Source: Ferrovaceae bacterium
GTDB taxonomy: Bacteria > Pseudomonadota > Gammaproteobacteria > Burkholderiales > Ferrovaceae
Assembly (NCBI GenBank): GCA_027311025.1
Contig: DAICZS010000001.1
Location: 1 to 64,000, forward strand
Direction: 5' to 3'
Length of the DNA stretch: 64,000 bases
Shown: piece by piece, positions 20,729 to 36,965 of the stretch
Position numbering within the stretch: the stretch's first letter is position 1
How the letters are laid out: every line of letters starts with the position of its first letter
Notes under the pieces: generated by a model
The model's database searches: none
Told to the model about the DNA's origin: nothing
Seen by the model: the letters and a program-made list of their open reading frames with translations, nothing else
Translations under genes and position numbers: made by a program

Positions 20729-21990
20729 CCACGCGTCGCGGTTATGCCATCCTTGTCTGGGCACTGTTGCCGCTGGCACTGATCCGCCTGCTCTGGCGAG
20801 GCCGCCATCAACCCGGTTACCTGCGTCACTGGGGCGAGCGCCTGGGTCGGTACGCGATGCAGCCTGAACGGCCCATTCTCTGGTTACACGCTGTCTCGGT
20901 GGGAGAAACGCGCGCTGCCGCCTCGCTCATCCAGCTGCTTCGCAAGCAACACCCCGAATACCAGCTCCTGCTCACCCACATGACACCCACGGGTCGCGAA
21001 ACGGCGCCCGAGCTGATTGGTCCTGACGTCCTGCGCTGCTACCTGCCCTATGACATTCCTTTTGCCATCCATCGGTTTTTAATGCACTTCAAACCGCGGG
21101 TGGGGGTGCTGCTGGAAACCGAACTCTGGCCCAACCTGATTCACCTCTGTGCAGAGGCCAGCGTGCCCGTCCTGCTGGTCAACGCACGCCTGTCCGAAAA
21201 ATCGGCGGCAGGCTACCGGCGCGCCCGGCCGCTCACGGAAACCATGCTCTCCCGGCTCTCCCTGATTGCGGCACAAACGGAAAATGATGCGCAACGCTTC
21301 ATCACCCTGGGTGCGCCACGTGTCGTCGTGGCCGGCAACCTCAAGTTTGATACCCCCCTCGCTCCAGCCACGGCTACGGTTCTGGCAACGCTGCGCACCC
21401 TGGTCGGTAACGGACGCCCCGTGTGGCTCGCAGCCAGCACGCGTCCTGGCGAAGAACGCCTGCTCCTCGAGCTGCTTCCCAGGCTGAATTGTCCCGGAGC
21501 GCTCCTGATTCTGGTGCCACGACATCCGCAACGCTTCGACGAGGTGGCGGCCCTGCTGACCAGCCTTGCCATCCCCTTCGTGCGCCGTTCGGAAAACCGT
21601 CCCGTTCCTGAGGATGTTGCAGTATTGCTGGGCGACAGCATGGGTGAGCTGCAAGCCTGTTACCAGGTGGTGGATGTCGCGCTGATTGGTGGCAGCCTGC
21701 TGCCCTATGGCGGGCAAAACCTGATCGAGGCCACCGCCGTGGGCTGTCCGGTCGTGGTGGGGCCATACACCTACAATTTTCAGGATGCCACTGAGTGGGC
21801 CATCGCTGCCGGCGCTGCAATCCGCGTACAGCACGCTCCAGAGTTGCTCGATGTCCTCCCTGCCCTGTTGCAGGATGCCCCTCGTCGCCAGCAGATGGCG
21901 GCAGCCGGCCAACGCTTCACGTTGCAACATCAAGGCGCCGCCCATAAGATCCTGTCCTTGATCGAACCTTTCCTGCCCCCTACCCCATGA
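20722..21990 (+). CDS. waaA: 3-deoxy-D-manno-octulosonic acid transferase
   Basis: WLHAVSVGETRAA, VLLETELWPNL, GGSLLPYGGQNLIEA; start overlaps the waaC stop. Confidence 0.94.
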   Translation: MLATRRGYAILVWALLPLALIRLLWRGRHQPGYLRHWGERLGRYAMQPERPILWLHAVSVGETRAAASLIQLLRKQHPEYQLLLTHMTPTGRETAPELIGPDVLRCYLPYDIPFAIHRFLMHFKPRVGVLLETELWPNLIHLCAEASVPVLLVNARLSEKSAAGYRRARPLTETMLSRLSLIAAQTENDAQRFITLGAPRVVVAGNLKFDTPLAPATATVLATLRTLVGNGRPVWLAASTRPGEERLLLELLPRLNCPGALLILVPRHPQRFDEVAALLTSLAIPFVRRSENRPVPEDVAVLLGDSMGELQACYQVVDVALIGGSLLPYGGQNLIEATAVGCPVVVGPYTYNFQDATEWAIAAGAAIRVQHAPELLDVLPALLQDAPRRQQMAAAGQRFTLQHQGAAHKILSLIEPFLPPTP

Positions 21991-22559
21991 GCAAAGCATT
22001 TACCCGGGAAAATGATGCCGAGGCCGACGAGGAGGATGCCGAGCCCGCATCCAGCCTGCCCAAGGGAACGCCCAACTACATCACGCCAACGGGCCATGCG
22101 CGACTATGCGCGGAGATGGAGCGACTGCTGCGCATCGAACGCCCCGCAGTGGTGGAAACCGTCGCATGGGCCGCATCCAACGGCGATCGCTCGGAAAACG
22201 GAGATTACATTTATGGCAAACGGCGCCTGCGCGAAATAGACCGGCGTTTACGCTTTCTCACCAAACGCCTGGAAATTGCCCAGGTCGTTGATCCTGGACT
22301 CCAGGCAGGCAACGAGCAGATTTTCTTTGGAGCCACCGTCACCGTCAGCGATGAAGCCGGGACGGCACATACCTATCAGATCGTGGGCGTGGACGAAACG
22401 GATCCCGCACGAGGCCATATCAGCTGGATATCGCCGCTGGCGCGGGCGTTGCTCAAACAGCGCGAAGGTGAAACCGTGCGTTTTCAGAGTCCGGCGGGCG
22501 CGCGTGAACTTGAGATCCTGGAAGTCCGGTATGAACCGGACGCCCCCGCCCGGCCCTGA
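21987..22559 (+). CDS. greB: Transcription elongation factor GreB
   Basis: NYITPTGHARLCAEMERLL, SNGDRSENGDYIYGKRRLREIDRRLRFLTKRLE. Confidence 0.94.
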   Translation: MSKAFTRENDAEADEEDAEPASSLPKGTPNYITPTGHARLCAEMERLLRIERPAVVETVAWAASNGDRSENGDYIYGKRRLREIDRRLRFLTKRLEIAQVVDPGLQAGNEQIFFGATVTVSDEAGTAHTYQIVGVDETDPARGHISWISPLARALLKQREGETVRFQSPAGARELEILEVRYEPDAPARP

Positions 22560-22565
22560 ATCCGT

Positions 22566-23219
22566 TCAGAACTGGAAACGCGCAGGCTGGAGCGCATGGT
22601 GAAGGGGAGGGATGACGGTTTCAAACAGGGTCTCGGCGCGTAAGGCACCCTGTCCATCCTGTTTCCAGCGAACCACCTCCATGGCCGGAGCGTCTCCCAC
22701 CACCGCTAGCAGGCACCCGCCAGGGGCGATGGCATCCAGAAAAGCCTGGGGCAGTACGGGTACGGACCCGGTCAGGACGATCACGTCCCACTGGGTTCCC
22801 GGGCGCCAACCCTGGGCAGCATCGCCCACTTCCACCTGAACGTTGTCGTGGCCATGCGTCTTCAGCATTCTGGCTGCCCGTGTCGCCAGTTCGGGATGGA
22901 TTTCCACGCTGGTGACCGAAGCGGCCAACCGCCCCAGCAAGGCCGCCATATAGCCGCTTCCCGTACCCACTTCAAGGACGCGGTCGGATTTTTTAAGGCG
23001 TAACTCCTGCAGCAGGCGTGCCTCCAGCTTTGGAGACAACATGGTCTCCCCCAGACCCAGTGGTATTTCCATGTCCACGAAGGCCAGGCTGCGCCAGGCT
23101 TCGGGTACGAAATCTTCGCGCCGCACTTCATAGAGCAGATCAAGCACCGTAATATCCAGCACTTCCCAGGGTCTGATTTGCTGCTCGACCATATTGAAAC
23201 GGGCTTGTTCTATATTCAT
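22566..23219 (-). CDS. pcm: Protein-L-isoaspartate O-methyltransferase family protein
   Basis: MNIEQARFNMVEQQIRPWEVLD, VLEVGTGSGYMAALLG. Confidence 0.88.
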   Translation of the reverse strand: MNIEQARFNMVEQQIRPWEVLDITVLDLLYEVRREDFVPEAWRSLAFVDMEIPLGLGETMLSPKLEARLLQELRLKKSDRVLEVGTGSGYMAALLGRLAASVTSVEIHPELATRAARMLKTHGHDNVQVEVGDAAQGWRPGTQWDVIVLTGSVPVLPQAFLDAIAPGGCLLAVVGDAPAMEVVRWKQDGQGALRAETLFETVIPPLHHALQPARFQF

Positions 23220-23427
23220 GAGGGCAATTCCAGAGTCATGAGACGAGGAGACTTACATTGTACCAAACTCAACCGCCTTGCGAGACCTAACTGCCAGCCG
23301 GGAGGGCGGCTTGCCCCTGATCAAGGAGGCACCGTGGTTGGTGCAACTGAGGGGCTGAATCAGGGTAAACTGGGCGCGGCACTGCAATATTGCTTTGCCC
23401 GACGTGATGTTATCGAGGATGACACGA

Positions 23428-26600
<3,173 letters not shown>

Positions 26601-26606
26601 CCTGGC

Positions 26607-27431
26607 ATGGATCTGCTGTTGCTGGCCAAGGCGGCCATCCTGGGCATCGTCGAAGGACTGACTGAATTTCTGCCCGTTTCCAGTACCGGTCACCTGATCG
26701 TGGCAGGCAGCCTGCTCAATTTCAATGATGAAAAGGGCAAGGTCTTCGAGATTGCCATCCAGTTTGCCGCCATCCTGGCGGTTTGCTGGGAGTACCGCGC
26801 AAAGATGGTGTCGGTGATTCGGGGGCTGCCCCATGACCCCAAAGCCCGGCGCCTGACCGTCAACCTGATGGTGGCCTTCCTGCCTGCAGCATTTCTGGGA
26901 CTGCTCCTGGCCAGCAGCATCAAGGCGCATCTGTTCGCCCCCGTGCCCGTGGCCATGGCGTTCATCCTGGGGGCCTTTGTCATTCTTTGGGTGGAGCGCA
27001 GAAAACAGCCCGTGCTGCTGGATTGCGTGGACGACATGACCTGGCAAACCGCCCTGAAAATTGGCTTCTGCCAGGCCGTCGCCCTGATTCCGGGCGCTTC
27101 CCGTTCAGGGGCCACCATCATGGGAGGGCTCTACTTCGGGCTGTCGCGCAGGGCGGCGACGGAATTCTCGTTTTTTCTGGCGATTCCCACCCTCTTTGCC
27201 GCCACGCTGCACGAACTGGTCAAATATCGCGCGCTCCTGCACGGCAGCGACATCGGCCTGTTTGCCGTAGGCTCGCTATTTTCCTTCGTGGCCGCATTCA
27301 TCACGGTGCGCGCCCTGCTCCGCTTTGTCAGCCACCACGACTTCACGCTCTTTGCCGGCTACAGAATCGTATTTGGGGTGATGGTGCTCATCACCGGCGC
27401 CATGGGTTGGGTGGCGTGGTCAGCGGGTTAA
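26607..27431 (+). CDS. uppP: Undecaprenyl-diphosphatase
   Basis: [34 protein letters not shown]. Confidence 0.95.
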   Translation: MDLLLLAKAAILGIVEGLTEFLPVSSTGHLIVAGSLLNFNDEKGKVFEIAIQFAAILAVCWEYRAKMVSVIRGLPHDPKARRLTVNLMVAFLPAAFLGLLLASSIKAHLFAPVPVAMAFILGAFVILWVERRKQPVLLDCVDDMTWQTALKIGFCQAVALIPGASRSGATIMGGLYFGLSRRAATEFSFFLAIPTLFAATLHELVKYRALLHGSDIGLFAVGSLFSFVAAFITVRALLRFVSHHDFTLFAGYRIVFGVMVLITGAMGWVAWSAG

Positions 27432-27436
27432 TGCGG

Positions 27437-27619
27437 TCAGATCTCGATCAGTTCGAAATCTTCCTTGCGCGCACCGCATTCGGGGCAGACCCAATTGACG
27501 GGAACGTCTTCCCAACGGGTGTAGGGCGGAATGCCGTCGTCAGGAGCGCCTAGCTCTTCATCGTAAATGTACCCGCAGATCAGGCAGAGATAGGTTTTGT
27601 AGCCTTTTGCAGCATCCAT
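27437..27619 (-). CDS. Rubredoxin
   Basis: YLCLICGYIYDEELG ... WVCPECGARKEDF; two CxxC motifs. Confidence 0.96.
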   Translation of the reverse strand: MDAAKGYKTYLCLICGYIYDEELGAPDDGIPPYTRWEDVPVNWVCPECGARKEDFELIEI

Positions 27620-27743
27620 GGTGTTCCCGGAATTGAGTTAGAATGAAACATGTTGAAATGATCAAAATGCCAGCCAACGTCTGAATTTGGCTTTGCAAGC
27701 AGTGCATCATAAAACCTGAACCCCAGAAGAGCAACCTCCGTTC

Positions 27744-28574
27744 ATGACCTCTCCGCCCCCTGCCGTTCTGATTTTTGCTGCCACCGACCCCAGTGGTGGC
27801 GCAGGTCTGCAAGCCGATGTCCTGACATTGGCCAGCATGGGTTGCCACCCCCTGTCCGTGGTCACGGGTGTGACCATCCAGGACACCACGGGTGTGGAAG
27901 ACATCATGCCGCTGGATGCCGAGTGGGTGGCAGATCAGGCGCGTTGCATTCTGGAAGATGTGCCGGTGAGCGTATTCAAGCTGGGTGTTCTGGGTAGCGT
28001 CGAGGCCATCGCTGCCATTGCAGAAATCGTCTCGGACTACCCCGAAATTCCGCTGGTGCTGGACCCCATCCTTGCCAGCGGGCGCGGCGATGAGCTGGCC
28101 TCCGAAGACATGCTCTCGGCCCTGCGCGAACTGATCATCCCCCAGTCCACCATCGTGACGCCCAACACCCTGGAGATTCTGCGCATTGCCTATGACGAGC
28201 CCCCCGAGGAAGGCAACCCGGACTTCGCCGAAGCCGCGCGACTGATTCTCGAAACCGGCTGCGAGTATGTGCTGATCACGGGCACCCATAGCAATTCCAG
28301 CCAGGTCATCAACACCCTCTACGGCCGCGAGGGCGTGATTCGCTCTGACGGCTGGGAACGATTGATGGGCAGTTTTCACGGGTCCGGGTGCACCTTGAGT
28401 TCAGCCATCGCAGCGGGCCTGGCCCAAGGGCTCGACATAGCTGAGGCGGTGGCCGAGGCCCAGGAATACACCTGGCAAACCCTCAAGGACGCGTTTCGCC
28501 TGGGGATGGGGCAACCCATCCCCGACCGCCTGTTCTGGGCACGCGACGAACCCCCGGCAGGCGATGTCCATTGA
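27744..28574 (+). CDS. thiD: Hydroxymethylpyrimidine/phosphomethylpyrimidine kinase
   Basis: DPSGGAGLQADVLTLASMGCHP, SFHGSGCTLSSAIAAGLA. Confidence 0.94.
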   Translation: MTSPPPAVLIFAATDPSGGAGLQADVLTLASMGCHPLSVVTGVTIQDTTGVEDIMPLDAEWVADQARCILEDVPVSVFKLGVLGSVEAIAAIAEIVSDYPEIPLVLDPILASGRGDELASEDMLSALRELIIPQSTIVTPNTLEILRIAYDEPPEEGNPDFAEAARLILETGCEYVLITGTHSNSSQVINTLYGREGVIRSDGWERLMGSFHGSGCTLSSAIAAGLAQGLDIAEAVAEAQEYTWQTLKDAFRLGMGQPIPDRLFWARDEPPAGDVH

Positions 28575-29229
28575 CCCTGCCATCATTCGGGGTCTTTACG
28601 CCATTACCCCCGAAATTGCGGATACGCCCCGTCTGCTCAACCAGGTTCAGCAGGCCATCGACGGGGGCGTGACCGTATTGCAGTATCGTGCCAAAACCCT
28701 GGCGCCCGCCCTGCGTGAAGCGCAGGCGCAGGCCCTGTCGCTGCTGTGCCAACGCCAGGGGGTCAGCCTCATCATCAACGATGACTTGGCCCTGGCCCGC
28801 GCCTGCAATGCTGCAGGCGCCCATCTGGGTCGAGACGAGATGGCCTTGTGGAATAAAGAACATACTGATAGCAAGCACCCACTTTTAGTGGGTATTTCCT
28901 GCTATGACTCACTCGAACTGGCGCTGGACGCACAGCGGGCTGGCGCCAGCTATGTGGCCTTCGGCAGTTTTTTCCCGTCCAGGACCAAGCCCCACGCGGT
29001 GCGTGCCACACTGCCCCTGCTGCGCAACGCCCGCCGACAACTCGAAATCCCGATCGTCGCCATCGGCGGCATTGGCCTGGACCAGGTAGACGCCCTGATC
29101 GAGGCCGGCGCCGATGCGGTGGCGGTCATTTCAGCCCTGTTTGAAACCCCTGACATTTCAGAAACGGCCCGCCAATTCAACCATCACTTCCAAGGACGCC
29201 ATGACCAGTTTCAACGACCAGCTTTTTGA
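28564..29229 (+). CDS. thiE: Thiamine-phosphate synthase
   Basis: [41 protein letters not shown]. Confidence 0.94.
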   Translation: MSIDPAIIRGLYAITPEIADTPRLLNQVQQAIDGGVTVLQYRAKTLAPALREAQAQALSLLCQRQGVSLIINDDLALARACNAAGAHLGRDEMALWNKEHTDSKHPLLVGISCYDSLELALDAQRAGASYVAFGSFFPSRTKPHAVRATLPLLRNARRQLEIPIVAIGGIGLDQVDALIEAGADAVAVISALFETPDISETARQFNHHFQGRHDQFQRPAF

Positions 29230-30484
29230 TCGCGCCCAGCTTTGCATTCCCGGTGGCGTCAATTCACCCGTTCGCGCCTTTCGTGCCGTCGGTGGTGCAC
29301 CACGTTTTCTTGAGCGCGGGGCGGGCCCCCGGGTTTGGGATGTGGATGGCCGCGAGTACATCGATTATGTGTGTTCGTGGGGCCCCCTGCTGCACGGCCA
29401 TGCGCATCCCGCCGTGATCGAGGCTGTCCGCGAGGTTGCCGGCAAGGGGCTGAGCTTTGGCGCGCCGACGGCACTTGAAATTGAACTGGCCGAACTGGTC
29501 TGCCGGCTCATGCCCTCCATTGAACAGGTGCGTCTGACCAGTTCAGGTACTGAGGCCACCATGAGCGCCATTCGTCTGGCGCGCGGGTTTACCGGACGCA
29601 GCAAGATCGTGAAATTCGACGGCTGCTATCACGGCCACGGCGATGCCCTGCTGGTCAAGGCGGGCTCGGGGGCATTGACCTTTGGCCAGCCGGATTCGAG
29701 TGGCGTCCCGGCAGAATTGGCCGCCCATACCATCGTCTTGAACTATAACGACATCCCCCAACTGGAGGCGCTCTTTGCGCAGGCGGGTGACACCATCGCT
29801 GCCGTCATCGTGGAGCCGGTAGCCGGCAACATGAACATGGTCCTGCCCCAGCCCGAATTCCTGACGCGTCTGCGCCAACTGACCGAAGCCCACGGCGCCC
29901 TGCTGATTTTTGACGAGGTCATGACCGGGTTCAGGGTGGCCCTGGGGGGTGCACAGTCCATTTACGGTATTTGCCCCGACCTCACCACGCTGGGCAAAGT
30001 CATCGGTGGCGGCATGCCACTGGCCGCCTTTGGTGGCCGTCGCGACGTCATGCAATACCTGGCCCCACTGGGCCCCGTGTATCAGGCGGGCACGCTCTCG
30101 GGTAACCCCGTTGCCGTGACGGCTGGGCTGGCCAACCTCAAACTGGCCATGGAACCGGGGCTATATGAACGCCTGGGCGAGATGACCCGCGCCGTCACGG
30201 AAGGCATCGTGCGCATCGGCCAGGAACATGGCTTTGCGCTCTCCACATGTTCGCTGGGTGGCATGTTTGGCATCTATTTCAGGGAGGCGTTGCCCACCAA
30301 CCTGGGTGAAGTCCTGACTTCAAACAAGGAGCGCTTCAAGCACTTTTTTCACGGCATGCTGGACGCAGGCGTCTACCTTGCGCCCTCTGCCTTTGAGGCG
30401 GGCTTCGTATCCTCGGTCCATGGCACGACCGAGCTGGAACAAACGCTGGATGCGGCCAGGACCGTGTTCCGGCATCTTGACTAG
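29201..30484 (+). CDS. hemL: Glutamate-1-semialdehyde 2,1-aminomutase
   Basis: [51 protein letters not shown] (PLP lysine). Confidence 0.96.
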   Translation: MTSFNDQLFDRAQLCIPGGVNSPVRAFRAVGGAPRFLERGAGPRVWDVDGREYIDYVCSWGPLLHGHAHPAVIEAVREVAGKGLSFGAPTALEIELAELVCRLMPSIEQVRLTSSGTEATMSAIRLARGFTGRSKIVKFDGCYHGHGDALLVKAGSGALTFGQPDSSGVPAELAAHTIVLNYNDIPQLEALFAQAGDTIAAVIVEPVAGNMNMVLPQPEFLTRLRQLTEAHGALLIFDEVMTGFRVALGGAQSIYGICPDLTTLGKVIGGGMPLAAFGGRRDVMQYLAPLGPVYQAGTLSGNPVAVTAGLANLKLAMEPGLYERLGEMTRAVTEGIVRIGQEHGFALSTCSLGGMFGIYFREALPTNLGEVLTSNKERFKHFFHGMLDAGVYLAPSAFEAGFVSSVHGTTELEQTLDAARTVFRHLD

Positions 30485-30489
30485 ACACC

Positions 30490-31092
30490 ATGTCGCTCTT
30501 CCAGAAAGCCGAGTTTTTCACTACCGCCAACGATTGGGCCGGGCTGCCGCCGGATGACGGCGTGGAAGTGGCCTTTGCGGGCCGCTCCAATGCAGGAAAG
30601 TCCAGCGCCATCAATGTGTTGGCCAATCGTTCCCGGCTGGCGTACACCAGCAAGACGCCCGGGCGTACCCAGCACATCAATTTCTTCAGCCTGGGGGAAC
30701 AGCGCTATCTGGTGGATTTACCCGGATATGGCTATGCCAAGGTACCGCTGGCTGTCAAACATCACTGGCAAGTCCTGCTTTCGGACTATCTGGTGGCCCG
30801 AAAATCGTTACGCGGCCTGGTGGTGCTGATGGATATCCGGCACCCGCTGACGGACCTGGACCGTCAGCTGCTGGACTGGTTTCTGCCCAGTGGCAAACCC
30901 GTGGTGGTTTTGCTGACCAAATCAGATAAATTGGGCCGGGGAGCCAAGCTGCAGATCCTGCGAGAAGTCAGGGAAAGCCTGGCAGACTTTGGGCAACGCC
31001 TTGAAGTCATTGCCTTTTCAAGCATGTCCCGGGAAGGGCTGGAAGCCGCCGATGCTGCGATCACCCGCCTGTACCAGCCCCAGCAGGCCTGA
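30490..31092 (+). CDS. engB: Ribosome biogenesis GTPase EngB/YihA/YsxC
   Basis: [55 protein letters not shown]. Confidence 0.95.
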   Translation: MSLFQKAEFFTTANDWAGLPPDDGVEVAFAGRSNAGKSSAINVLANRSRLAYTSKTPGRTQHINFFSLGEQRYLVDLPGYGYAKVPLAVKHHWQVLLSDYLVARKSLRGLVVLMDIRHPLTDLDRQLLDWFLPSGKPVVVLLTKSDKLGRGAKLQILREVRESLADFGQRLEVIAFSSMSREGLEAADAAITRLYQPQQA

Positions 31093-31096
31093 ACAT

Positions 31097-32858
<1,762 letters not shown>

Positions 32859-32873
32859 GTCTGCTCCTGGGGG

Positions 32874-35132
32874 CTAATGAACCTTGGCAGGATCTGAATA
32901 GAAATATTCAGTGATGCGGTTGGGCCCTGTCTCGTCAGGCTTTCCGGTATTGGGATCGATACTCAAGACGGAAATGCCCGGAGGCACGATCTGGAGGCTT
33001 TCGGGGATGGTACGCCGGGCGCGTTCCATATAGGTCATCCAGATGGGCAACGCGGCCTGTGCCCCGGTTTCACTGGCTCCCAATGATGCCGGCTTGTCGA
33101 ATCCCACCCAGGCCACGGCCACCAGACTGGGCTGGAACCCGGTAAACCATGCATCCACATGGTCGTTGGTGGTCCCCGTCTTTCCCGCAAGGTCCTGGCG
33201 CCCCAGGCTCAGGGCCTTGGTCGCCGTGCCCATGCGAATGACGTCGCGCAGCATGCTGGTCATGATGAAGGCGTTGCGCGGGTCAATCGCCTGCTCGGCG
33301 CCCTCACCCGCCGCCACCGGCCGGTTCTGGCTGATCACGTTGCCGCGGGCATCCAGAACCCTGTCAATGAAAAAGGGTTTGATGCGAAATCCGCCATTGG
33401 CAAAGACGGCATAGGCCCCCGCCATCTGCAGGGGACTTGCCGCGCCAGAACCCAGCGCCATGCTGAGGTAGGGTTGGTGTTTGTCGGGGTCGAACCCAAA
33501 GCGCGTGATGTATTGGTGCGCGTAGGCTGGCGTAATTGCCTGGAGCACGCGAATGGCCACCATGTTTTTGGATTTGGCCAAAGCCACGCGCAGGCGGATC
33601 GGTCCCAGGTATTCATTTTCGTAATTATGGGGCTCCCAGGCCTCGCCACCGTTCTGCGCGGGGTCGATGGAAAATGGCGTGTCATTGACGAGCGTCGCGG
33701 GCGTGAAACCCTTTTCGAGGGCTGCAGAGTAAATGAAGGGTTTGAAGCTGGAGCCCGGCTGACGGTAGGCTTGCGTGACGTGGTTGTACTTGTTCTGGTT
33801 GAAGTCAAACCCGCCCACCAGCGCGCGGATGGCGCCATTGTGGCTATCGAGGGACACCAGGGCGGCTTCGACATTGGGATACTGGATAATCTGCCAATCG
33901 CCCTTGTCGTCATGGTTGACGCGGATGATGGCCCCCCGCCGGATGCGCAGGTCAGCGGACGCCCTGGCACTCAGGGCCGATTTGGCAAAGGAAAGCCCAT
34001 CGCCCTTGATGGAAATCATGCCGGTGGATTTGACGTACACCCTCACTTCCCGCTCGGAGGCTTCCGTCACCACACCAGGATAGAGGTCGTCACTCACCTC
34101 CGCGTCTGACAGGGCATCTTCCAGGTCTTCTTCAGAGACCCCGGAAGCAGCAAGCTCCACAAAATCTTCCGGTCCGCGATAGCCGTGGCGCCGGTCATAG
34201 TCCATGACCCCCTGACGCACAGCCCGGTAGGCCGCATCCTGATCGGCCTTCAGCAAGGTCGTCACCACCTTGTAACCCTTGTTGTAGACCTCGTCGCCAT
34301 ACGCCTGCACCATGTACTGGCGCGCCATTTCAGCCACATAATCCGCCTTGAGCAGGAAGCCCGAATGAAACGGTGCAACGCGACCCGGATGTTGGAGTGC
34401 CTCGTTGTATTCGGTGTCACTGATGAACTTGAGGTCATGCATGCGCCGCAATACATACTGCTGGCGCAACGCGGCCCGTTTGGGGTTGATGACGGGGTTG
34501 TAACGCGAGGGCGCCTTGGGGAGGCCAGCCAGCATGGCCATCTCGGCAACGCTGAGCTGCTCGAGGGGGCGGCCGTAATAGACATAAGCCGCGGCCCCAA
34601 ACCCATAAGCCCGCTGCCCCAGGTAAATCTGATTGATGTAGAGCTCGAGGATCTGGTCCTTGCTCAAATTGCTTTCGATCTTGTAGGCCAGGAGCACTTC
34701 CGACAACTTGCGCGCGTAGGTCTTCTCATTGCTGAGAAAGAAGTTGCGCGCCACCTGCATGGTGATGGTGCTGGCCCCCTCCTTGGCGCTGGCCGAAAAC
34801 ACATTGGCAAGCAATGCACGCATCACGCCCTGGTAATCCACGGCGCCATGTTGGTAAAAACGGTCATCTTCGGCCGCCAGGATGGCCTGGCGCATCCGCA
34901 ATGGCACAGCCTGAAGCTTGAGCACGGCACGCCGCTCTTCGCCGAATTCGCCAATCAGCTGGTCGTCGGTGGTAAAAATACGCAACGGCACCTTGGGACG
35001 ATAATCCGTCATGGTTTCGAGGCTGGGCAGATTGGGATACAGCAGGGCCAGCGTCAGGACGATGATGCCCAGTCCCACCAGGCCCAGGGCAGCCAGTACG
35101 GCCAAAGGATAAAGAAAGCTTCGTGGCGACAT
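32874..35132 (-). CDS. mrcA: Penicillin-binding protein 1A
   Basis: Transglycosylase [19 protein letters not shown] and transpeptidase [29 protein letters not shown] motifs; start [20 protein letters not shown]. Confidence 0.95.
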   Translation of the reverse strand: MSPRSFLYPLAVLAALGLVGLGIIVLTLALLYPNLPSLETMTDYRPKVPLRIFTTDDQLIGEFGEERRAVLKLQAVPLRMRQAILAAEDDRFYQHGAVDYQGVMRALLANVFSASAKEGASTITMQVARNFFLSNEKTYARKLSEVLLAYKIESNLSKDQILELYINQIYLGQRAYGFGAAAYVYYGRPLEQLSVAEMAMLAGLPKAPSRYNPVINPKRAALRQQYVLRRMHDLKFISDTEYNEALQHPGRVAPFHSGFLLKADYVAEMARQYMVQAYGDEVYNKGYKVVTTLLKADQDAAYRAVRQGVMDYDRRHGYRGPEDFVELAASGVSEEDLEDALSDAEVSDDLYPGVVTEASEREVRVYVKSTGMISIKGDGLSFAKSALSARASADLRIRRGAIIRVNHDDKGDWQIIQYPNVEAALVSLDSHNGAIRALVGGFDFNQNKYNHVTQAYRQPGSSFKPFIYSAALEKGFTPATLVNDTPFSIDPAQNGGEAWEPHNYENEYLGPIRLRVALAKSKNMVAIRVLQAITPAYAHQYITRFGFDPDKHQPYLSMALGSGAASPLQMAGAYAVFANGGFRIKPFFIDRVLDARGNVISQNRPVAAGEGAEQAIDPRNAFIMTSMLRDVIRMGTATKALSLGRQDLAGKTGTTNDHVDAWFTGFQPSLVAVAWVGFDKPASLGASETGAQAALPIWMTYMERARRTIPESLQIVPPGISVLSIDPNTGKPDETGPNRITEYFYSDPAKVH

Positions 35133-35191
35133 GGCGCACTCATCTATGGTCTGAACGGCATTATAAGGGGTCGCTCGGATACAATGGGCGG

Positions 35192-35734
35192 ATGGACGCA
35201 GATCACAATTTTTTTTTGGTCGGACTGATGGGGGCCGGCAAGACAACGGTGGGCCGCGCATTGGCCCGGCGCCTGCAATTGACTTTCGTGGATTCCGACC
35301 AGGAAATCGAGGCGCGCACCGGTGTTCGCATCGCCACGATCTTCGAACTGGAAGGCGAAGCAGGCTTTCGCCTGCGCGAAGAGGAAGTCATTGCCCAGTT
35401 GGTCAGGCGCCAGGGAATCGTCCTCGCCACAGGCGGCGGTGCCGTGTTGAACCCCACAACCCGGGAGCGACTGCGCCGGCATGGTACGGTCATCTACCTG
35501 CGTGCCTCCGCAGAGGATCTCTGGCACCGCACCCGCCACGACCGCTCGCGTCCCTTGCTGCAAACCGCCGACCCCAAGGCCCGCCTGCAGCAGCTCTACG
35601 ATCAGCGGGATCCGCTCTACCGGGAAACGGCCCACATTGTCATCGATACGGCTCACCAGAGCGTCCAAAGACTGGTCAACCAACTGGAAACTGAAATTGC
35701 CCGACAGCAACCCCATGAAAACCCTGACTGTTAA
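35192..35734 (+). CDS. aroK: Shikimate kinase
   Basis: [42 protein letters not shown]. Confidence 0.95.
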   Translation: MDADHNFFLVGLMGAGKTTVGRALARRLQLTFVDSDQEIEARTGVRIATIFELEGEAGFRLREEEVIAQLVRRQGIVLATGGGAVLNPTTRERLRRHGTVIYLRASAEDLWHRTRHDRSRPLLQTADPKARLQQLYDQRDPLYRETAHIVIDTAHQSVQRLVNQLETEIARQQPHENPDC

Positions 35735-36833
35735 CCTCGCTGGCGCCCCTTATCCCATCCATATCGGGCCTGGCCTGCTCGATCGTGCTGACTTGATCAG
35801 GCCCCATCTGCCGCAACCGGATGTGGCCATTGTCACCAATACCACGGTGGCACCCCTCTATCTCGACCGGTTAGAGCGCACGCTCTCGGCCTCTGGCGTT
35901 CGCTGCATGGCCATCGTGCTGCCGGACGGCGAGGCCCACAAAACACGCGAGTCACTGCACCAGATTCACGATGCACTGCTGGCCCAGCACCGCGAACGCA
36001 ACACCACCGTCATCGCCCTGGGTGGTGGCGTGATCGGCGACCTGGCGGGCTTCGCTGCGGCCACTTTCCTGCGTGGCGTCCCCCTCATCCAGATCCCCAC
36101 CACATTGCTGGCCCAGGTGGATTCTTCGGTGGGCGGAAAGACCGGAATCAATCATCCGGCAGGCAAAAACCTGATCGGCTCATTCCACCAACCCCGGCTG
36201 GTGCTGGCCGACACGGCCACGCTGGACACGCTGCCCGTTCGCGAATTCCGCTCTGGCGTTGCTGAAATCATCAAATATGGCCTGATTCGGGACCTGCCGT
36301 TTCTGGACTGGCTGGACCAGCATCTGGAAGCCCTGGTTCAACGCGATCCGGACGTGCTCGGCCAGGCCATTCTGGAGGCTTGTCACAACAAGGCAGAGGT
36401 CGTGGCCCTGGACGAGTTTGAAACGACGGGTGTGCGCGCCCTGCTCAACCTCGGGCACACGTTTGGACACGCCATCGAGGCGGGTACCGGCTATGGCACC
36501 TGGCTGCATGGCGAGGCCGTAGCCGCAGGAACCCTGCTGGCCGCCGACCTCTCGGAACGTTTACACTGGATCACTGCGGCCGATGTGGCCCGCATCGCAT
36601 CATTGATGCGCAGGGCCGGTTTGCCTTGCCGCGCACCAGACCTCGGGGTGGCGCGGTATCTTGAACTCATGGCCTCGGACAAGAAGGTAGAGGCTGGCAA
36701 GATTCGCTTCGTCCTGCTCAAGGCCCTGGGGCAGGCGATTTTGACCCGTGAAGCCCCGGCTGAATCCGTTGCCGCGGTACTGTCGCCCGAAAAAGGCCGA
36801 TTTATCGGCAGTACCCCGGAATCCCCGGCCTGA
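35715..36833 (+). CDS. aroB: 3-dehydroquinate synthase
   Basis: [58 protein letters not shown]. Confidence 0.96.
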   Translation: MKTLTVNLAGAPYPIHIGPGLLDRADLIRPHLPQPDVAIVTNTTVAPLYLDRLERTLSASGVRCMAIVLPDGEAHKTRESLHQIHDALLAQHRERNTTVIALGGGVIGDLAGFAAATFLRGVPLIQIPTTLLAQVDSSVGGKTGINHPAGKNLIGSFHQPRLVLADTATLDTLPVREFRSGVAEIIKYGLIRDLPFLDWLDQHLEALVQRDPDVLGQAILEACHNKAEVVALDEFETTGVRALLNLGHTFGHAIEAGTGYGTWLHGEAVAAGTLLAADLSERLHWITAADVARIASLMRRAGLPCRAPDLGVARYLELMASDKKVEAGKIRFVLLKALGQAILTREAPAESVAAVLSPEKGRFIGSTPESPA

Positions 36834-36965
36834 AATGTTGCCCCGCAAGGGGGATGGCTGTATCATCCTATGCCCGGTGCGTACACGTACAGCCCTGCCT
36901 TCGCCTGCGGTTTGACTCCGGCGCCCCCTTGCATTTGATCATTTGAATACGCAGAGGTTACTCGA

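Noticed and set aside
23365-23400. Possible sigma-54 promoter (GGCAC...TTGCT) upstream of dctA
   Set aside because: The GG to GC spacing is 12 nt rather than the required 10, so it does not fit the -24/-12 pattern.
36838-36960. GC-rich hairpin (CCCCGCAAGGGGG) between aroB and gltB as a regulatory RNA
   Set aside because: Short stem with no T-run and no recognised motif; not enough support.
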